Under the pieces are notes generated by a model that made no database searches, was not told the origin of the DNA, and saw nothing but the letters and a program-made list of their open reading frames with translations. This document shows positions 1 through 8,266 of a stretch of 50,924 nucleotides of DNA, piece after piece (the first letter of the stretch is position 1; every line of letters begins with the position of its first letter). This stretch comes from Eubacteriales bacterium (GTDB lineage Bacteria; Bacillota; Clostridia; Monoglobales; UMGS1388), in assembly GCA_029004515.1 (NCBI GenBank), contig JAQVYH010000007.1, positions 1 to 50,924 of the forward strand. Reading direction: 5' to 3'. The position numbers and the translations under genes were made by a program.

Positions 1-675
1 ACTTGACTGCCGCGCGGCAGAAGGTACACCATTCGCCGGTTATATACTCGCCCTCACCGTCATAGGCCTTTTTTGCTTTTGGTTTGAGTTGTTTGCCGCC
101 CATTCCTTCAGTTTTGATACCGGGATCGTCCATGTGCTGACATTCTCTCTTCTTGGCTGGAAGATGGTCATCGAGACCTCTTCGATGTCATACAGTCTGT
201 CATAAATCTCAAGAGCGCACAAGGCGTAAAGCTTCATCTGCGGATTGTTTTCCGCTTCTACCAACACACCCATACCGTACTTGAAATCGATTATATGAAG
301 CCTTTTGTCCGAGATAATCAGGCAGTCGCCTGTGCCGAAACCATCAGGAACATAGCAGGAGAAGTCAAGTCGCTGTTCGATAAGTAAAATCGGGTCTTTG
401 CAGTCCTGCTTTGCCGCCTCAAACTGCTCCATGACGAACTCGGTGTAAGCGTCGGTGCTTTCCTCCATTTCATCGGAGTTGTAATCCGACACCGGTCTTT
501 TTGACCTCATATGGAGTGCTTTCTTCAGCTTGTGTTCGCATAGGGCGTGTGCTGCAGTACCTTCTTCAGCAGCAGACGATGAATTGTTCTCAAATTCCAG
601 TTCCAGCCTTGCGGACGGAATACAGTTGAGACATCTGTGGGAACTTGATGCGGAAAGAACTGCGTGTTCAGCCAT
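1..675 (-). pseudogene. DUF2800-type phage nuclease, frameshifted and cut by the window edge
   Basis: The frame opens at 675 and runs about 190 residues. It carries GTGDCLI and IDFKYG, the latter resembling the D-x-K part of a PD-(D/E)XK nuclease core, as in DUF2800 proteins that sit in prophage replication modules. Near position 95 the frame slips. The annotated frame ends at a stop at 40, but the neighbouring frame continues to the window edge with a plausible tail containing YITGEWCTFCRAA, a Cys cluster expected near the C-terminus of this family. This is therefore a frameshifted remnant. Its start overlaps the end of an upstream phage-like fragment, as in densely packed phage operons. Base composition is richer in G+C than the neighbouring genes, consistent with foreign origin. 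Confidence 0.7.
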
Positions 676-814
676 TGCCCAGCACCTCCGCTTCTTTCAG
701 CACAGCGGCGAAGTGTTCCGGCTTGATTTCCGAGAGCTTGTCCGCTCCGTACCTGCGAATGAGTTCCCGTAGCCGGAAGCCCACAGGGTGAATGTCTTCG
801 GCGTATTTATGATT
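668..814 (-). pseudogene. C-terminal fragment of a small phage protein upstream of DUF2800
   Basis: An open frame without an ATG runs from an in-frame stop at 815-817 to a stop at 668-670. It encodes a tail containing RELIRRYGADKLSEIKPEHF and ending in EVLGNG. The stop overlaps the DUF2800 start by a few bases, which suggests the two were once translationally coupled in a phage operon. The N-terminal part is missing or broken. I do not recognise a function. Sequence further up to about 905 has no intact frame. Confidence 0.4.
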
Positions 815-908
815 TCATCGCATTTGAGCCACATGAAATATCCCCAGCTGAACCGCCGACAGCAGCAGCTTCTGTATAGTAACTCTACCAATAGTCGAAT
901 AACAAAAA

Positions 909-1189
909 GGCGATGCATTGCATCGCCTCAGACCGACGAAAAAGTCGTTCAACCGCAAGCAAAATAAAAAACTTACCTCTTGTTTGGTCTATAAAATATA
1001 ATATAATAAAATTATAATGGAGTAGGTTTTATCGAAAACCTACTCCATTACTCTCTTTCACCCTTACCGACCTCTACCGTACCCTCGTACGCCGACGACA
1101 TCGGAAATGTCAAATTTAACATCCTTTTTCACAGTCTGTCAGCGCATCGATAGGTTTATCGACGTGCTGGGGCGATGAATTGCATCGCC
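909..1189 (-). repeat. Terminator-embedded structured repeat, copy A (~243 bp core, 928-1170)
   Basis: The core at 928-1170 is about 80% identical by eye, in the same orientation relative to its upstream gene, to 31590-31831. It is flanked by near-identical 19-bp hairpins: ggcgatgaattgcatcgcc (1171-1189) and ggcgatgcattgcatcgcc (909-927). Read on the minus strand, the distal hairpin is followed by TTTTTG, so together they look like one intrinsic terminator of the 1197-2048 gene that was split and duplicated by insertion. The core has a perfect 15-bp hairpin (AATGGAGTAGGTTTT with its complement), a hairpin at the proximal end, and the sequence CGTACGAGGGTACGG. There is no open reading frame of note and no obvious terminal inverted repeat. 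Confidence 0.75.
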
Positions 1190-1196
1190 TTTAATT

Positions 1197-2048
1197 TTAT
1201 ACGATTTTACTAATGAGATGCCTGCCTATTTTCTCCATAAAAACGCAAGCATCCAGCATTAATTCTTCAGGATAATGTTCCATCGAATGATCTGCTTCAA
1301 ATGTAAATACTCCGCTGTAATTAATCTCCTTCAGCGCAGCAGTTATCCCATCCCAGTCCTGAAGTGATGAATATGGCCAAATGTGCATATCTTCTTTAAA
1401 GTTATTATCGTGCACATGAAGCGCCTTAAGCCTATCATGTCCAAGCTCTCTAATAAATTCACAAGGGTCCTGACCAACTAGTCCGCAATGTCCTATATCA
1501 AGGCAAACTGTAAAATATCTACTATCAAGTTCATCGGCAAATTCACAAAGCTGATTAGGATTGCTACATACATTTTCAACTATGTAATCACGCTTCTTAT
1601 CCCTACCAAACATATTTTCAAGAGCAACCTTCACACCATAATCCTTACAATAAGGCTGAAGACTTCTATAAAATTCAAGTATAGCTTCCTTATCATGATT
1701 AATAAAGTGAGTAGGGTGAACGACTACAATTTCAGCGCCTAGAATTCCTGCTACTTCAATAGACTTTTGAATATAAGGAACTATAACTTTATTGTAATCT
1801 TCATCATTTGGCTTGTGAGAGGGAAATGGAGCATGAGCCTGATTAAATCTACATCCGTATGCTTCAACTAGCACTCTGAGTTCTTTTGCATAAGATACAT
1901 AATCGCTTCTATTAAGCATAGCGTTTTCACTAGTAATATCAAACATAGAATAATCTATTGCATCAAACCCTGCTTCACATATCCATTTAATCGCTTTTTG
2001 GTCCCCAAATCTTTTTGAACATAAATTAGTTAATGTTGATAATTGCAT
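1197..2048 (-). CDS. Sugar phosphate isomerase/epimerase-like TIM-barrel protein
   Basis: This 283-residue protein has the pattern of the xylose isomerase-like / AP endonuclease 2 TIM-barrel family: HAPFP (about 73), VVHPTH (about 108), ALENM (about 141), CLDIGH (about 183), ALHVHDN (about 209) and FEAD near the C-terminus. The His, Glu and Asp residues would ligate a divalent metal. Members isomerise or epimerise sugars and inositol derivatives, and the substrate cannot be read from sequence. It lies 10 bp downstream of the PRTase gene, probably in one transcript, and its terminator carries copy A of the repeat. The start follows a GAGGTGCG ribosome site. Confidence 0.75.
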   Translation of the reverse strand: MQLSTLTNLCSKRFGDQKAIKWICEAGFDAIDYSMFDITSENAMLNRSDYVSYAKELRVLVEAYGCRFNQAHAPFPSHKPNDEDYNKVIVPYIQKSIEVAGILGAEIVVVHPTHFINHDKEAILEFYRSLQPYCKDYGVKVALENMFGRDKKRDYIVENVCSNPNQLCEFADELDSRYFTVCLDIGHCGLVGQDPCEFIRELGHDRLKALHVHDNNFKEDMHIWPYSSLQDWDGITAALKEINYSGVFTFEADHSMEHYPEELMLDACVFMEKIGRHLISKIV

Positions 2049-2058
2049 ATCGCACCTC

Positions 2059-2619
2059 TTATACTAATGGATTTCCATCACCGTCAAAAAGCGGTAATGG
2101 TTCAAGAAAAATAATATCCTCTCTCTCGCATGCATCACCTTCAGCAAGAACAGCCATTTTACCAGCAATATTACCTCCTGCTTTTTTCACAAGCTCTTCC
2201 ATCGCATTAAGTGATTCACCAGTACTAATAACATCATCAATTATAAGAACTCTCTTGCCATTAATCATTTCAACCTCTTTTTTACCAATGCAGAGGATCT
2301 GCTGCCTTGCAGTAGTAATAGAGTTAACGGGTACTGTAAGAATATCCTCCATATATACCTTTGGACCCTTACGAGCTACAATATATGTATCATCACCAGC
2401 CTGACGTGCCATCTCATGAATTAGAGGGATACTTTTAGCTTCCGCAGTTACAAGGATATCATAGTCAGGAGCTTTTTCAAGAAGTGCTTTAGCACTTGCG
2501 CAAGTGATTTCAACATCACCAAAAATGATAAATGCAGCAATACTAAGATTATCATTTACCGGGAAAAGAGGTAATTCTCTTTTAATTCCTGCGATTTCCA
2601 TTTCATAAACTTTCTTCAT
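2059..2619 (-). CDS. Adenine phosphoribosyltransferase-like PRTase
   Basis: This 186-residue type I phosphoribosyltransferase has the PRPP-binding signature VLIIDDVISTGES at about 125-137. It also has a conserved AEAKSIPL segment, resembling the adenine PRTase branch (COG0503). The usual reaction transfers ribose 5-phosphate from PRPP to a purine base. The gene may be a true apt or one of the APRT-like paralogues found near catabolic genes; its partner is an isomerase-like protein rather than a purine gene. It has its own promoter with a long palindrome just downstream of the start site. Confidence 0.7.
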   Translation of the reverse strand: MKKVYEMEIAGIKRELPLFPVNDNLSIAAFIIFGDVEITCASAKALLEKAPDYDILVTAEAKSIPLIHEMARQAGDDTYIVARKGPKVYMEDILTVPVNSITTARQQILCIGKKEVEMINGKRVLIIDDVISTGESLNAMEELVKKAGGNIAGKMAVLAEGDACEREDIIFLEPLPLFDGDGNPLV

Positions 2620-2645
2620 CTTTCAAGACCACCTTATTAATATTG

Positions 2646-2707
2646 AATACCATATGTGACCAAAATGCCACATATGGTATTATACATCAAAGTATTTATT
2701 ATTTCAA
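2646..2707 (-). promoter_or_regulatory. Promoter and 13-bp-arm palindrome ahead of the PRTase gene
   Basis: On the minus strand TTGAAA (2702-2707) and TATAAT (2679-2684) are separated by 17 bp, and TG precedes the -10 hexamer. A perfect inverted repeat with arms AATACCATATGTG (2646-2658) and its complement (2669-2681) overlaps the likely +1. It could be a repressor operator or a 5' stem-loop. No U-run follows, so it is not an obvious terminator, and purine-riboswitch core bases are absent. Confidence 0.6.
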
Positions 2708-2725
2708 GGGTAACAGGAGCTTTTT

Positions 2726-5716
2726 TTAATATCCAAAAACGCTTAATTCTGAAATACCCAATCCTTCATCAGCTGTTTTAACAACCTTTACATAACGATA
2801 CTTATTTGAATCTATAGAGAACCAATCCCACGATTCTCTATAATTATAGGCTATACCTCCTCTTGTACCAAAAACCTTATATTCGGTAAATGTCGGATCG
2901 TTAGAAACAAGGATCTTAAAGTTCTTTCTATCATTTTCATTATTATAGTTTGTACGACTGGCAATACGAATTTGGTCGATTGTATAAGCATCACCAAGAT
3001 CAAGCATACAATAGTTCATTCCGTCATATTCACCGACAACCCAACCTGTATCTGTTGAACCATCATTAATAAAAGAAATATTATATGTACTTGATGCATT
3101 AGTAGAACTTGCGCTAGCTGTAGCATTAAGTGCAAGGTTCTCTTTTGTTGATGTGTATGAGATATTATCAACAACGTCATCAGGCACATCGATATCATAT
3201 ATCATATTGAGGATTGCATCGGCATATCTTCTGCCCATGAGCTTTGTTTCACCCGATGTAAAGTGCGAACCATCAGCAGTTACTGCACCTTCAGCTGATA
3301 CACACCATGAGTAATCAACATGGATATCACCTTTATTAATTGACATAAAGACCTTATTAAATTCAATGCGCTGATCACTGGTAGGAGCAAGTTCGCCAAC
3401 AACAAATGGGATTGTCATATCGCCAATATCTGTACGGAATGAATTAGCAAAATTATTAAGTTTGGTGATATATTCATCTCTTGTATAACCTTTACCCATA
3501 TCGCTTGAGCCAAGATGCCACAAGATACCCTTTACATTACCATACTTTAGTGCTTCATTAACCATAAGCATTGTTTTTTCATAATATCCATCCTTGCTAC
3601 CTTTTTCCCATTGATTAAGACTTGTTCCACCAATAGCGTTATTTATAATGCCAATATTACGATCAGGAATATATTGAGTAATCATCTTAGCAAATGGATA
3701 ACCAAAGTTCATATTGCCATCATATTTATAGTATGGCTCTCCAACATTATTATATCTATTAAATGAGTTTTTAGCACCCTCCCACTCATAGGAACGATTC
3801 ATAAGATATACATTGTCAAGAGTTGCCTTGCAGTCAGATGGGATACTTGCGCGTCCGGATGCATTTGACTGTCCAAGGATAAGATAAATATCCATATCTG
3901 AAAGTCCGGATGTATTGGCAGTTACCTGATATGTTACACTAGAACAATATTGCACCAAAGAGTCTGCGTTCCAAACAAAAGCCTTAACGATGCTTGCAGC
4001 ATCGGTAACTTCCCTCTCGAGGGTAAGTTCAGCTATAGCATCTTTGGACTCGCCAGGTTCAATATGTACATTATCACTTGCAGACAACGATAAAAGCTTG
4101 TTATCATCATTATATAAAGCTAATAAGGTAACTACGCTGATAGCTTCGGTTGATTTGTTTATCAAACTAGCCTTTGCGCTGAGTGTTGAAGCGCCAAAAA
4201 TTGATGTAGTAACTTCCTCGGATACTCCATCCTTATAAACAGCAAGGCTAGTAACAGGAGTTACTTCAAAATCAATCTTGCCAGAATCGGCATTTTCACC
4301 TAAGGCATTGTAAGCCTTTGCATAAATACTAAAACTACCTGTTGTATCAAACTGATACTCAGCGTCAAAAGGAGCTGTATTTGAAGAAGCGACAAGTTGA
4401 TCATCTACATAGTATTCAACCTTTGTGATAGTTGTATTATCACACTTTGCTTCTGCCGAAAGAATTACTTTTTCACCAATCGGAATTGACTCTCCATCAA
4501 CAGGAGAAATCATATTCACCATTGGAACTGTCTGTGGGATTCTTGCAGCTTCCGAAGATCTATATTCCTGCTCAATACCACTAGGATTAACTTCTGCTTG
4601 ATTCATAGGCTTAACTGAAACAGAAATATAGTATCCTACATCATTGCCTGTTATAGTATAATTAAGAGAATCTTCACTTTCTACAGGAACTGATTTAATT
4701 ATCTGTACATGAGTTGTGAATTCATCGTCAGGACATCTTTCCCAAGTAACAATTGATCCTTTTTCAACATCACCTTCAGTATCATTATAATCATAAGTAG
4801 CCTTAAGCGTTGTACCAACTGTCATAGCTCCATCGAACTTTAAGTTAGAAACAGTTGGAGCGTTCTCACTATCTGTATATGTAATGGTAAAATCATCCAA
4901 AGTAGCAAAGCTGTCCCCTGATATAGAAAATCCACCAAGTCCTACATTTGTATAATATGGTGCATCTGTAGTTCCGCTGCCATTAGCATAAAAGGCTTTT
5001 TGCGAGCCAATTGTAGTATATGAACCTGTTGCTGAGGTTTTGTAGCTTGTTGTTACAGTTTTACCACCAAGATCAAAATCAAGCTTCATCCATGGCCAAC
5101 CTTTTGCATTGGACGTGTCATGGTATCCGTCATCACTACGAGTTAATTCATTAACATAGTGACCTTTGCCTCTGAATCTGGATTTAGAAGTGCTATTAAC
5201 AAAGTATTCTAACTGATATGCTTTATCTGTTTTAGGAGCATATCCCTCTATATTATCACTATAGAATGTATAAAAGTTAGTTGTACTTTGACTCGTTCTT
5301 CTTACTCTGAACTCTACTGAAACAAGACCTCTTTTATATACTTGAGGGAAGTTTAAATAAGCTTCTGTATTTTTGCCTAACAAATATGAGCCTGTATATA
5401 CTGCTTTAGTAGCATTAATAGGTGTATTTGTACCACCGTCAACACGAATAAGCTCTTCTGTAGTCTGTGGGAAGGTTTGATCAAACGTTGCACCCGGCTT
5501 TTTAACAAAAGTTAGTACGGTTTGATCATCTTTTTTTAGTTCTTTAACATTATTATCTATGTTAGTTTCAAGAGTAAATTTGTCACTTTCAAAGTCCTCA
5601 CTATATACCACCAGTGGCTCAGCTGCCATAGTTGTAATCGGCATAACTGTTATCGATGACAAAACTAATACCATCGAAAGAAATATTAGCAAAGACCTGT
5701 TTAAATTCTTATTCAT
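2726..5716 (-). CDS. Secreted multidomain SGNH/SASA esterase with Ig-like and F5/8-type C domains
   Basis: The start at 5716 follows AAGGAG with 7-bp spacing. The protein has about 996 residues, beginning with a signal peptide ending near MAAEP. Then come a laminin-G/CBM-like beta domain starting SEDFES, two Ig-like domains, a module with ALYNDD and IVKAFVWN shared with other proteins here, and an SGNH hydrolase of the sialate O-acetylesterase/CE6 type at about 610-850. The esterase shows GQSN (nucleophile Ser block), HLGSSD and DGSH (catalytic Asp/His block). The last 140 residues resemble a discoidin F5/8-type C carbohydrate-binding domain. The likely role is deacetylating plant polysaccharide outside the cell; the substrate is inferred. 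Its start overlaps the end of the VanZ-like gene by 8 bp. Confidence 0.8.
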   Translation of the reverse strand: MNKNLNRSLLIFLSMVLVLSSITVMPITTMAAEPLVVYSEDFESDKFTLETNIDNNVKELKKDDQTVLTFVKKPGATFDQTFPQTTEELIRVDGGTNTPINATKAVYTGSYLLGKNTEAYLNFPQVYKRGLVSVEFRVRRTSQSTTNFYTFYSDNIEGYAPKTDKAYQLEYFVNSTSKSRFRGKGHYVNELTRSDDGYHDTSNAKGWPWMKLDFDLGGKTVTTSYKTSATGSYTTIGSQKAFYANGSGTTDAPYYTNVGLGGFSISGDSFATLDDFTITYTDSENAPTVSNLKFDGAMTVGTTLKATYDYNDTEGDVEKGSIVTWERCPDDEFTTHVQIIKSVPVESEDSLNYTITGNDVGYYISVSVKPMNQAEVNPSGIEQEYRSSEAARIPQTVPMVNMISPVDGESIPIGEKVILSAEAKCDNTTITKVEYYVDDQLVASSNTAPFDAEYQFDTTGSFSIYAKAYNALGENADSGKIDFEVTPVTSLAVYKDGVSEEVTTSIFGASTLSAKASLINKSTEAISVVTLLALYNDDNKLLSLSASDNVHIEPGESKDAIAELTLEREVTDAASIVKAFVWNADSLVQYCSSVTYQVTANTSGLSDMDIYLILGQSNASGRASIPSDCKATLDNVYLMNRSYEWEGAKNSFNRYNNVGEPYYKYDGNMNFGYPFAKMITQYIPDRNIGIINNAIGGTSLNQWEKGSKDGYYEKTMLMVNEALKYGNVKGILWHLGSSDMGKGYTRDEYITKLNNFANSFRTDIGDMTIPFVVGELAPTSDQRIEFNKVFMSINKGDIHVDYSWCVSAEGAVTADGSHFTSGETKLMGRRYADAILNMIYDIDVPDDVVDNISYTSTKENLALNATASASSTNASSTYNISFINDGSTDTGWVVGEYDGMNYCMLDLGDAYTIDQIRIASRTNYNNENDRKNFKILVSNDPTFTEYKVFGTRGGIAYNYRESWDWFSIDSNKYRYVKVVKTADEGLGISELSVFGY

Positions 5717-6206
5717 TTCCATTCTCCTTAATTGTAACATTTATAGTAATCAATAATTTAATCAAATAAAATAGTACTATAAAGAATAAGCAACCGCTAG
5801 CGCCTCCGATAATATCCAATATCACATCTGATATCGAATCGGTTCTACCGCTAAACTTTTGTATAAACTCATCAATAAAAGCTATCAAAGCAATCCCAGA
5901 TACCGAGAGTATTGTTAACCACGAAAATAACTTTTGTTTGTTAACAGTAACTAACAACATAATCTCAAATCCCAAAAGTGCAAACTCAAGAAAATGCGCT
6001 ATTTTGCGAATTAAATGAGACAAGTCTATTTTTGCTACTATATCATCGTCCATGTTAGCAGTTGCCATAGGTTTAACAACATCTACAACTTTATTACTCT
6101 CATTATTGGACATTTGGGGACTCATTAGTGAATTAGAAAAAATAAATGCAATTGTCAAAACTATAGAAATCGAAATTATAATAATACATGTCTTTTTATT
6201 CTTCAT
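5709..6206 (-). CDS. VanZ-like family membrane protein
   Basis: The start at 6206 follows GAGGGG. The protein is about 165 residues with four hydrophobic segments. It has the VanZ-like signatures RKIAHFLEFALLG and DEFIQ..GRTDSISDVILDIIGG. Members are integral membrane proteins; VanZ itself gives low-level teicoplanin resistance, but most chromosomal relatives are uncharacterised, so resistance should not be inferred. The 3' end overlaps the start of the secreted esterase gene, which suggests cotranscription and coupled translation. Confidence 0.8.
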   Translation of the reverse strand: MKNKKTCIIIISISIVLTIAFIFSNSLMSPQMSNNESNKVVDVVKPMATANMDDDIVAKIDLSHLIRKIAHFLEFALLGFEIMLLVTVNKQKLFSWLTILSVSGIALIAFIDEFIQKFSGRTDSISDVILDIIGGASGCLFFIVLFYLIKLLITINVTIKENGNE

Positions 6207-6313
6207 AATACCCCTCACTATAATCATAATTATATTGTTTTAGTATAATACTGTCAATAATTAAATGTAATAATTATACAACATTTTGGCAATGTAATCA
6301 ATTTTTGCTAGAA

Positions 6314-6350
6314 CAAAAAAAGGTTAAACTGCTTGAGCAATCTAACCTTT
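6314..6350 (-). terminator. Intrinsic terminator after prs
   Basis: The stem AAGGTTA/TAACCTT, with a loop of 16 nt that can extend the pairing, is followed by a run of seven T on the minus strand. It lies 22 bp beyond the prs stop. Confidence 0.75.
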
Positions 6351-6371
6351 TCGTTATGTTATATTATGTTA

Positions 6372-7328
6372 TTAAGCAAACAAAGTGCTTACGGAAATAT
6401 CACCAAAGATTCTCTCAATAGCCTCTGCAAACACAGGAGCAACAGAAAGTTCTGTAATTTTATCAATCTTCTTTTCATCAGGAATTGGAATTGTGTTGAG
6501 GAACACAAGTTCTTCAAGAGGAGAATCCTGAATTCTGCTGATTGCTTCGCCTGACAAAACACCATGAGTTGCACAACCGTAGATTTCCTTTGCACCTCTG
6601 TCTTTAAGAGCTTTAGCAGCATTACAGAATGTACCGGCAGTATCAATAAGGTCATCAACAATAATAATCTTCTTATCCTTAATATCACCAATTACATTCA
6701 TAACTTCTGAAACATTTGCTTTCTGACGACGCTTATCAACGATAGCAAGAGGGATTTCAAGTCTTTCAGCAAACTGTCTTGCTCTTGTAACACTACCAAG
6801 GTCAGGTGATACAACAACAAGGTCTTTTTTATCATTTGCAAACTTCTTTGCGAAGTAAGGTGTAATTACTGGTACACCAAGAAGATGATCAACTGGAATA
6901 TTGAAGAAGCCCTGGATCTGTGCAGCATGAAGGTCCATTGTAAGAACTCTATCAGCACCGGCAGCACTGATAAGGTCAGCACAAAGCTTTGCAGAAATTG
7001 GATCACGAGCCTTTGCCTTTCTATCCTGTCTAGCATAACCCATATAAGGGATAACAGCTGTAATTCTACCAGCTGATGCTCTCTTGAATGCATCAATCAT
7101 AATGAGCAATTCCATAAGATTATCATTGACTGGGCTACAAGTAGACTGAATAACAAATACATCAGAACCTCTGACTGTTTCGTTAATGTTTACGCTTATT
7201 TCACCATCTGCAAACTTAATAACATTAGAATCACCAAGGGGCACACCAATAATGTTTGCGATTTCTTTTGCAAGTTCAGGGTTAGAATTTGCTGAGAAAA
7301 CCTTAATGTTTTTTCCATGAGTAATCAT
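6372..7328 (-). CDS. prs: Ribose-phosphate pyrophosphokinase (PRPP synthetase)
   Basis: This full-length 318-residue class I PRPP synthetase makes PRPP from ribose 5-phosphate and ATP for nucleotide, NAD and His/Trp synthesis. Visible motifs are the ATP-binding YARQDRK region, the DLHAAQIQGFF segment, and the PRPP-binding loop IIVDDLIDTAGT. The start follows GAGGAG with suitable spacing. It lies 49 bp downstream of the glmU-like gene, the conserved Firmicute order glmU-prs, so the two are probably cotranscribed. Confidence 0.95.
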   Translation of the reverse strand: MITHGKNIKVFSANSNPELAKEIANIIGVPLGDSNVIKFADGEISVNINETVRGSDVFVIQSTCSPVNDNLMELLIMIDAFKRASAGRITAVIPYMGYARQDRKAKARDPISAKLCADLISAAGADRVLTMDLHAAQIQGFFNIPVDHLLGVPVITPYFAKKFANDKKDLVVVSPDLGSVTRARQFAERLEIPLAIVDKRRQKANVSEVMNVIGDIKDKKIIIVDDLIDTAGTFCNAAKALKDRGAKEIYGCATHGVLSGEAISRIQDSPLEELVFLNTIPIPDEKKIDKITELSVAPVFAEAIERIFGDISVSTLFA

Positions 7329-7377
7329 TTCTAAATCTCTCCTCTGATTTGTTTATGTAAATATAATAATAATCTAG

Positions 7378-8103
7378 TTAGGCAAGCTGTCTCTTTTTAA
7401 TTTCTTCTGCCTCTGCAAGTTGACTCTGATCATTAACACCAAGAATCTCGTCACAGTCATCTGTAACATATGAACCTGCGCGCTTGCCATCATCGATTAA
7501 GATTTTAAGAGTATCAGTAAGGTAATATTCACTTTGTGAATTATTATTTTTAAGTTTTGATAAAGCCTCAATAAGGTCCTTTGTCTTAAAGAAATATGTA
7601 CCGGAATTAATCTCTGTGATCAGCTTTTCTTCATCTGTAGCGTCTTTCTGCTCTACAATATGACTTACACATTCACCATCACGTATAACTCTTCCATATC
7701 CAAAGGGATTCTTAACCTCAGCAGTAAAAAGAGTGATACTGTTTCCAGATTCCTTATGTAGGTTATAAGCCTGCACTAATGATTTCCAATTAAGAAGGGG
7801 CATATCTCCGCAGGTAACAAGAGTATCTTCTTCAGTAAGATACCCAGCAGCCATCTGCACAGCATGACCTGTTCCAAGCTGCTGTGATTGTAACGCATAT
7901 TCAACTGAAGACCCAAGATGTGCTTTCACCTCGTCAGCTTTGTGACCTACTACAACGATATTCTTTGCAGAGCCAACCTTATTGACCGCATCAATCACCC
8001 AATCTACAAGAGACTTGCCGCATACTTGATGCAAAACTTTTGGAAGATCCGACTTCATTCTTTTTCCTTCGCCAGCAGCGAGGATTACAGCATTAAATGC
8101 CAC
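7378..8103 (-). CDS. glmU: UDP-GlcNAc pyrophosphorylase domain protein (GlmU N-terminal half only)
   Basis: The protein begins AFNAVILAAGEGKRMKS, the nucleotidyltransferase signature of GlmU, followed by LPKVLH, GTGHAV, TCGDMPLL and an EINSGTY segment. It would form UDP-GlcNAc from GlcNAc-1-phosphate and UTP for cell-wall synthesis. Usual GlmU is about 455 residues with a C-terminal left-handed beta-helix acetyltransferase. Here the protein ends at 241 residues, just into the linker helix, and no hexapeptide repeats follow in any frame before prs. The start codon is GTG at 8103. A separate glucosamine-1-phosphate acetyltransferase would be needed elsewhere, so the symbol covers only the uridylyltransferase half. 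Confidence 0.8.
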   Translation of the reverse strand: MAFNAVILAAGEGKRMKSDLPKVLHQVCGKSLVDWVIDAVNKVGSAKNIVVVGHKADEVKAHLGSSVEYALQSQQLGTGHAVQMAAGYLTEEDTLVTCGDMPLLNWKSLVQAYNLHKESGNSITLFTAEVKNPFGYGRVIRDGECVSHIVEQKDATDEEKLITEINSGTYFFKTKDLIEALSKLKNNNSQSEYYLTDTLKILIDDGKRAGSYVTDDCDEILGVNDQSQLAEAEEIKKRQLA

Positions 8104-8142
8104 TATACATCAGCCTTTCTTTCATGTGTCATATTTATGCAT

Positions 8143-8175
8143 AAAAAAATTCCGATACTATTATATCAGAATTTT
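8143..8175 (-). terminator. Intrinsic terminator upstream of glmU
   Basis: The arms AAATTCTGAT and ATCGGAATTT (one G-U pair) are followed by TTTT on the minus strand. It would stop transcripts coming from the ogg/Cys-rich gene pair before glmU. Confidence 0.65.
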
Positions 8176-8209
8176 CGACAAATATCAATATTAAATAAAT
8201 AAGTATGTT

Positions 8210-8255
8210 TAATAAGCCGTTAGTACGGGTACTGTAAAAAATACTAGACTTATTA
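8210..8255. other. Nested inverted repeat between the Cys-rich gene and glmU
   Basis: Outer arms TAATAAG/CTTATTA enclose inner arms TAGTA/TACTA around a central GTAC-rich loop. No T-run follows on either strand. It may be an mRNA 3'-end structure or an operator. No other function is visible. Confidence 0.35.
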
Positions 8256-8266
8256 ATCATAACGAT

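Noticed and set aside
697-918. 73-codon minus-strand frame
   Set aside because: It crosses a better phage-like frame and shows no homology-like pattern. The supported fragment is in another frame at 668-814.
928-1170. Group IIC intron, which also inserts at terminator hairpins
   Set aside because: The core lacks a recognisable domain V and intron ends, and introns do not duplicate the target. The duplicated hairpins argue against it.
2620-2707. Purine riboswitch ahead of the PRTase
   Set aside because: The leader is too short and lacks the junction bases; only a simple palindrome is present.
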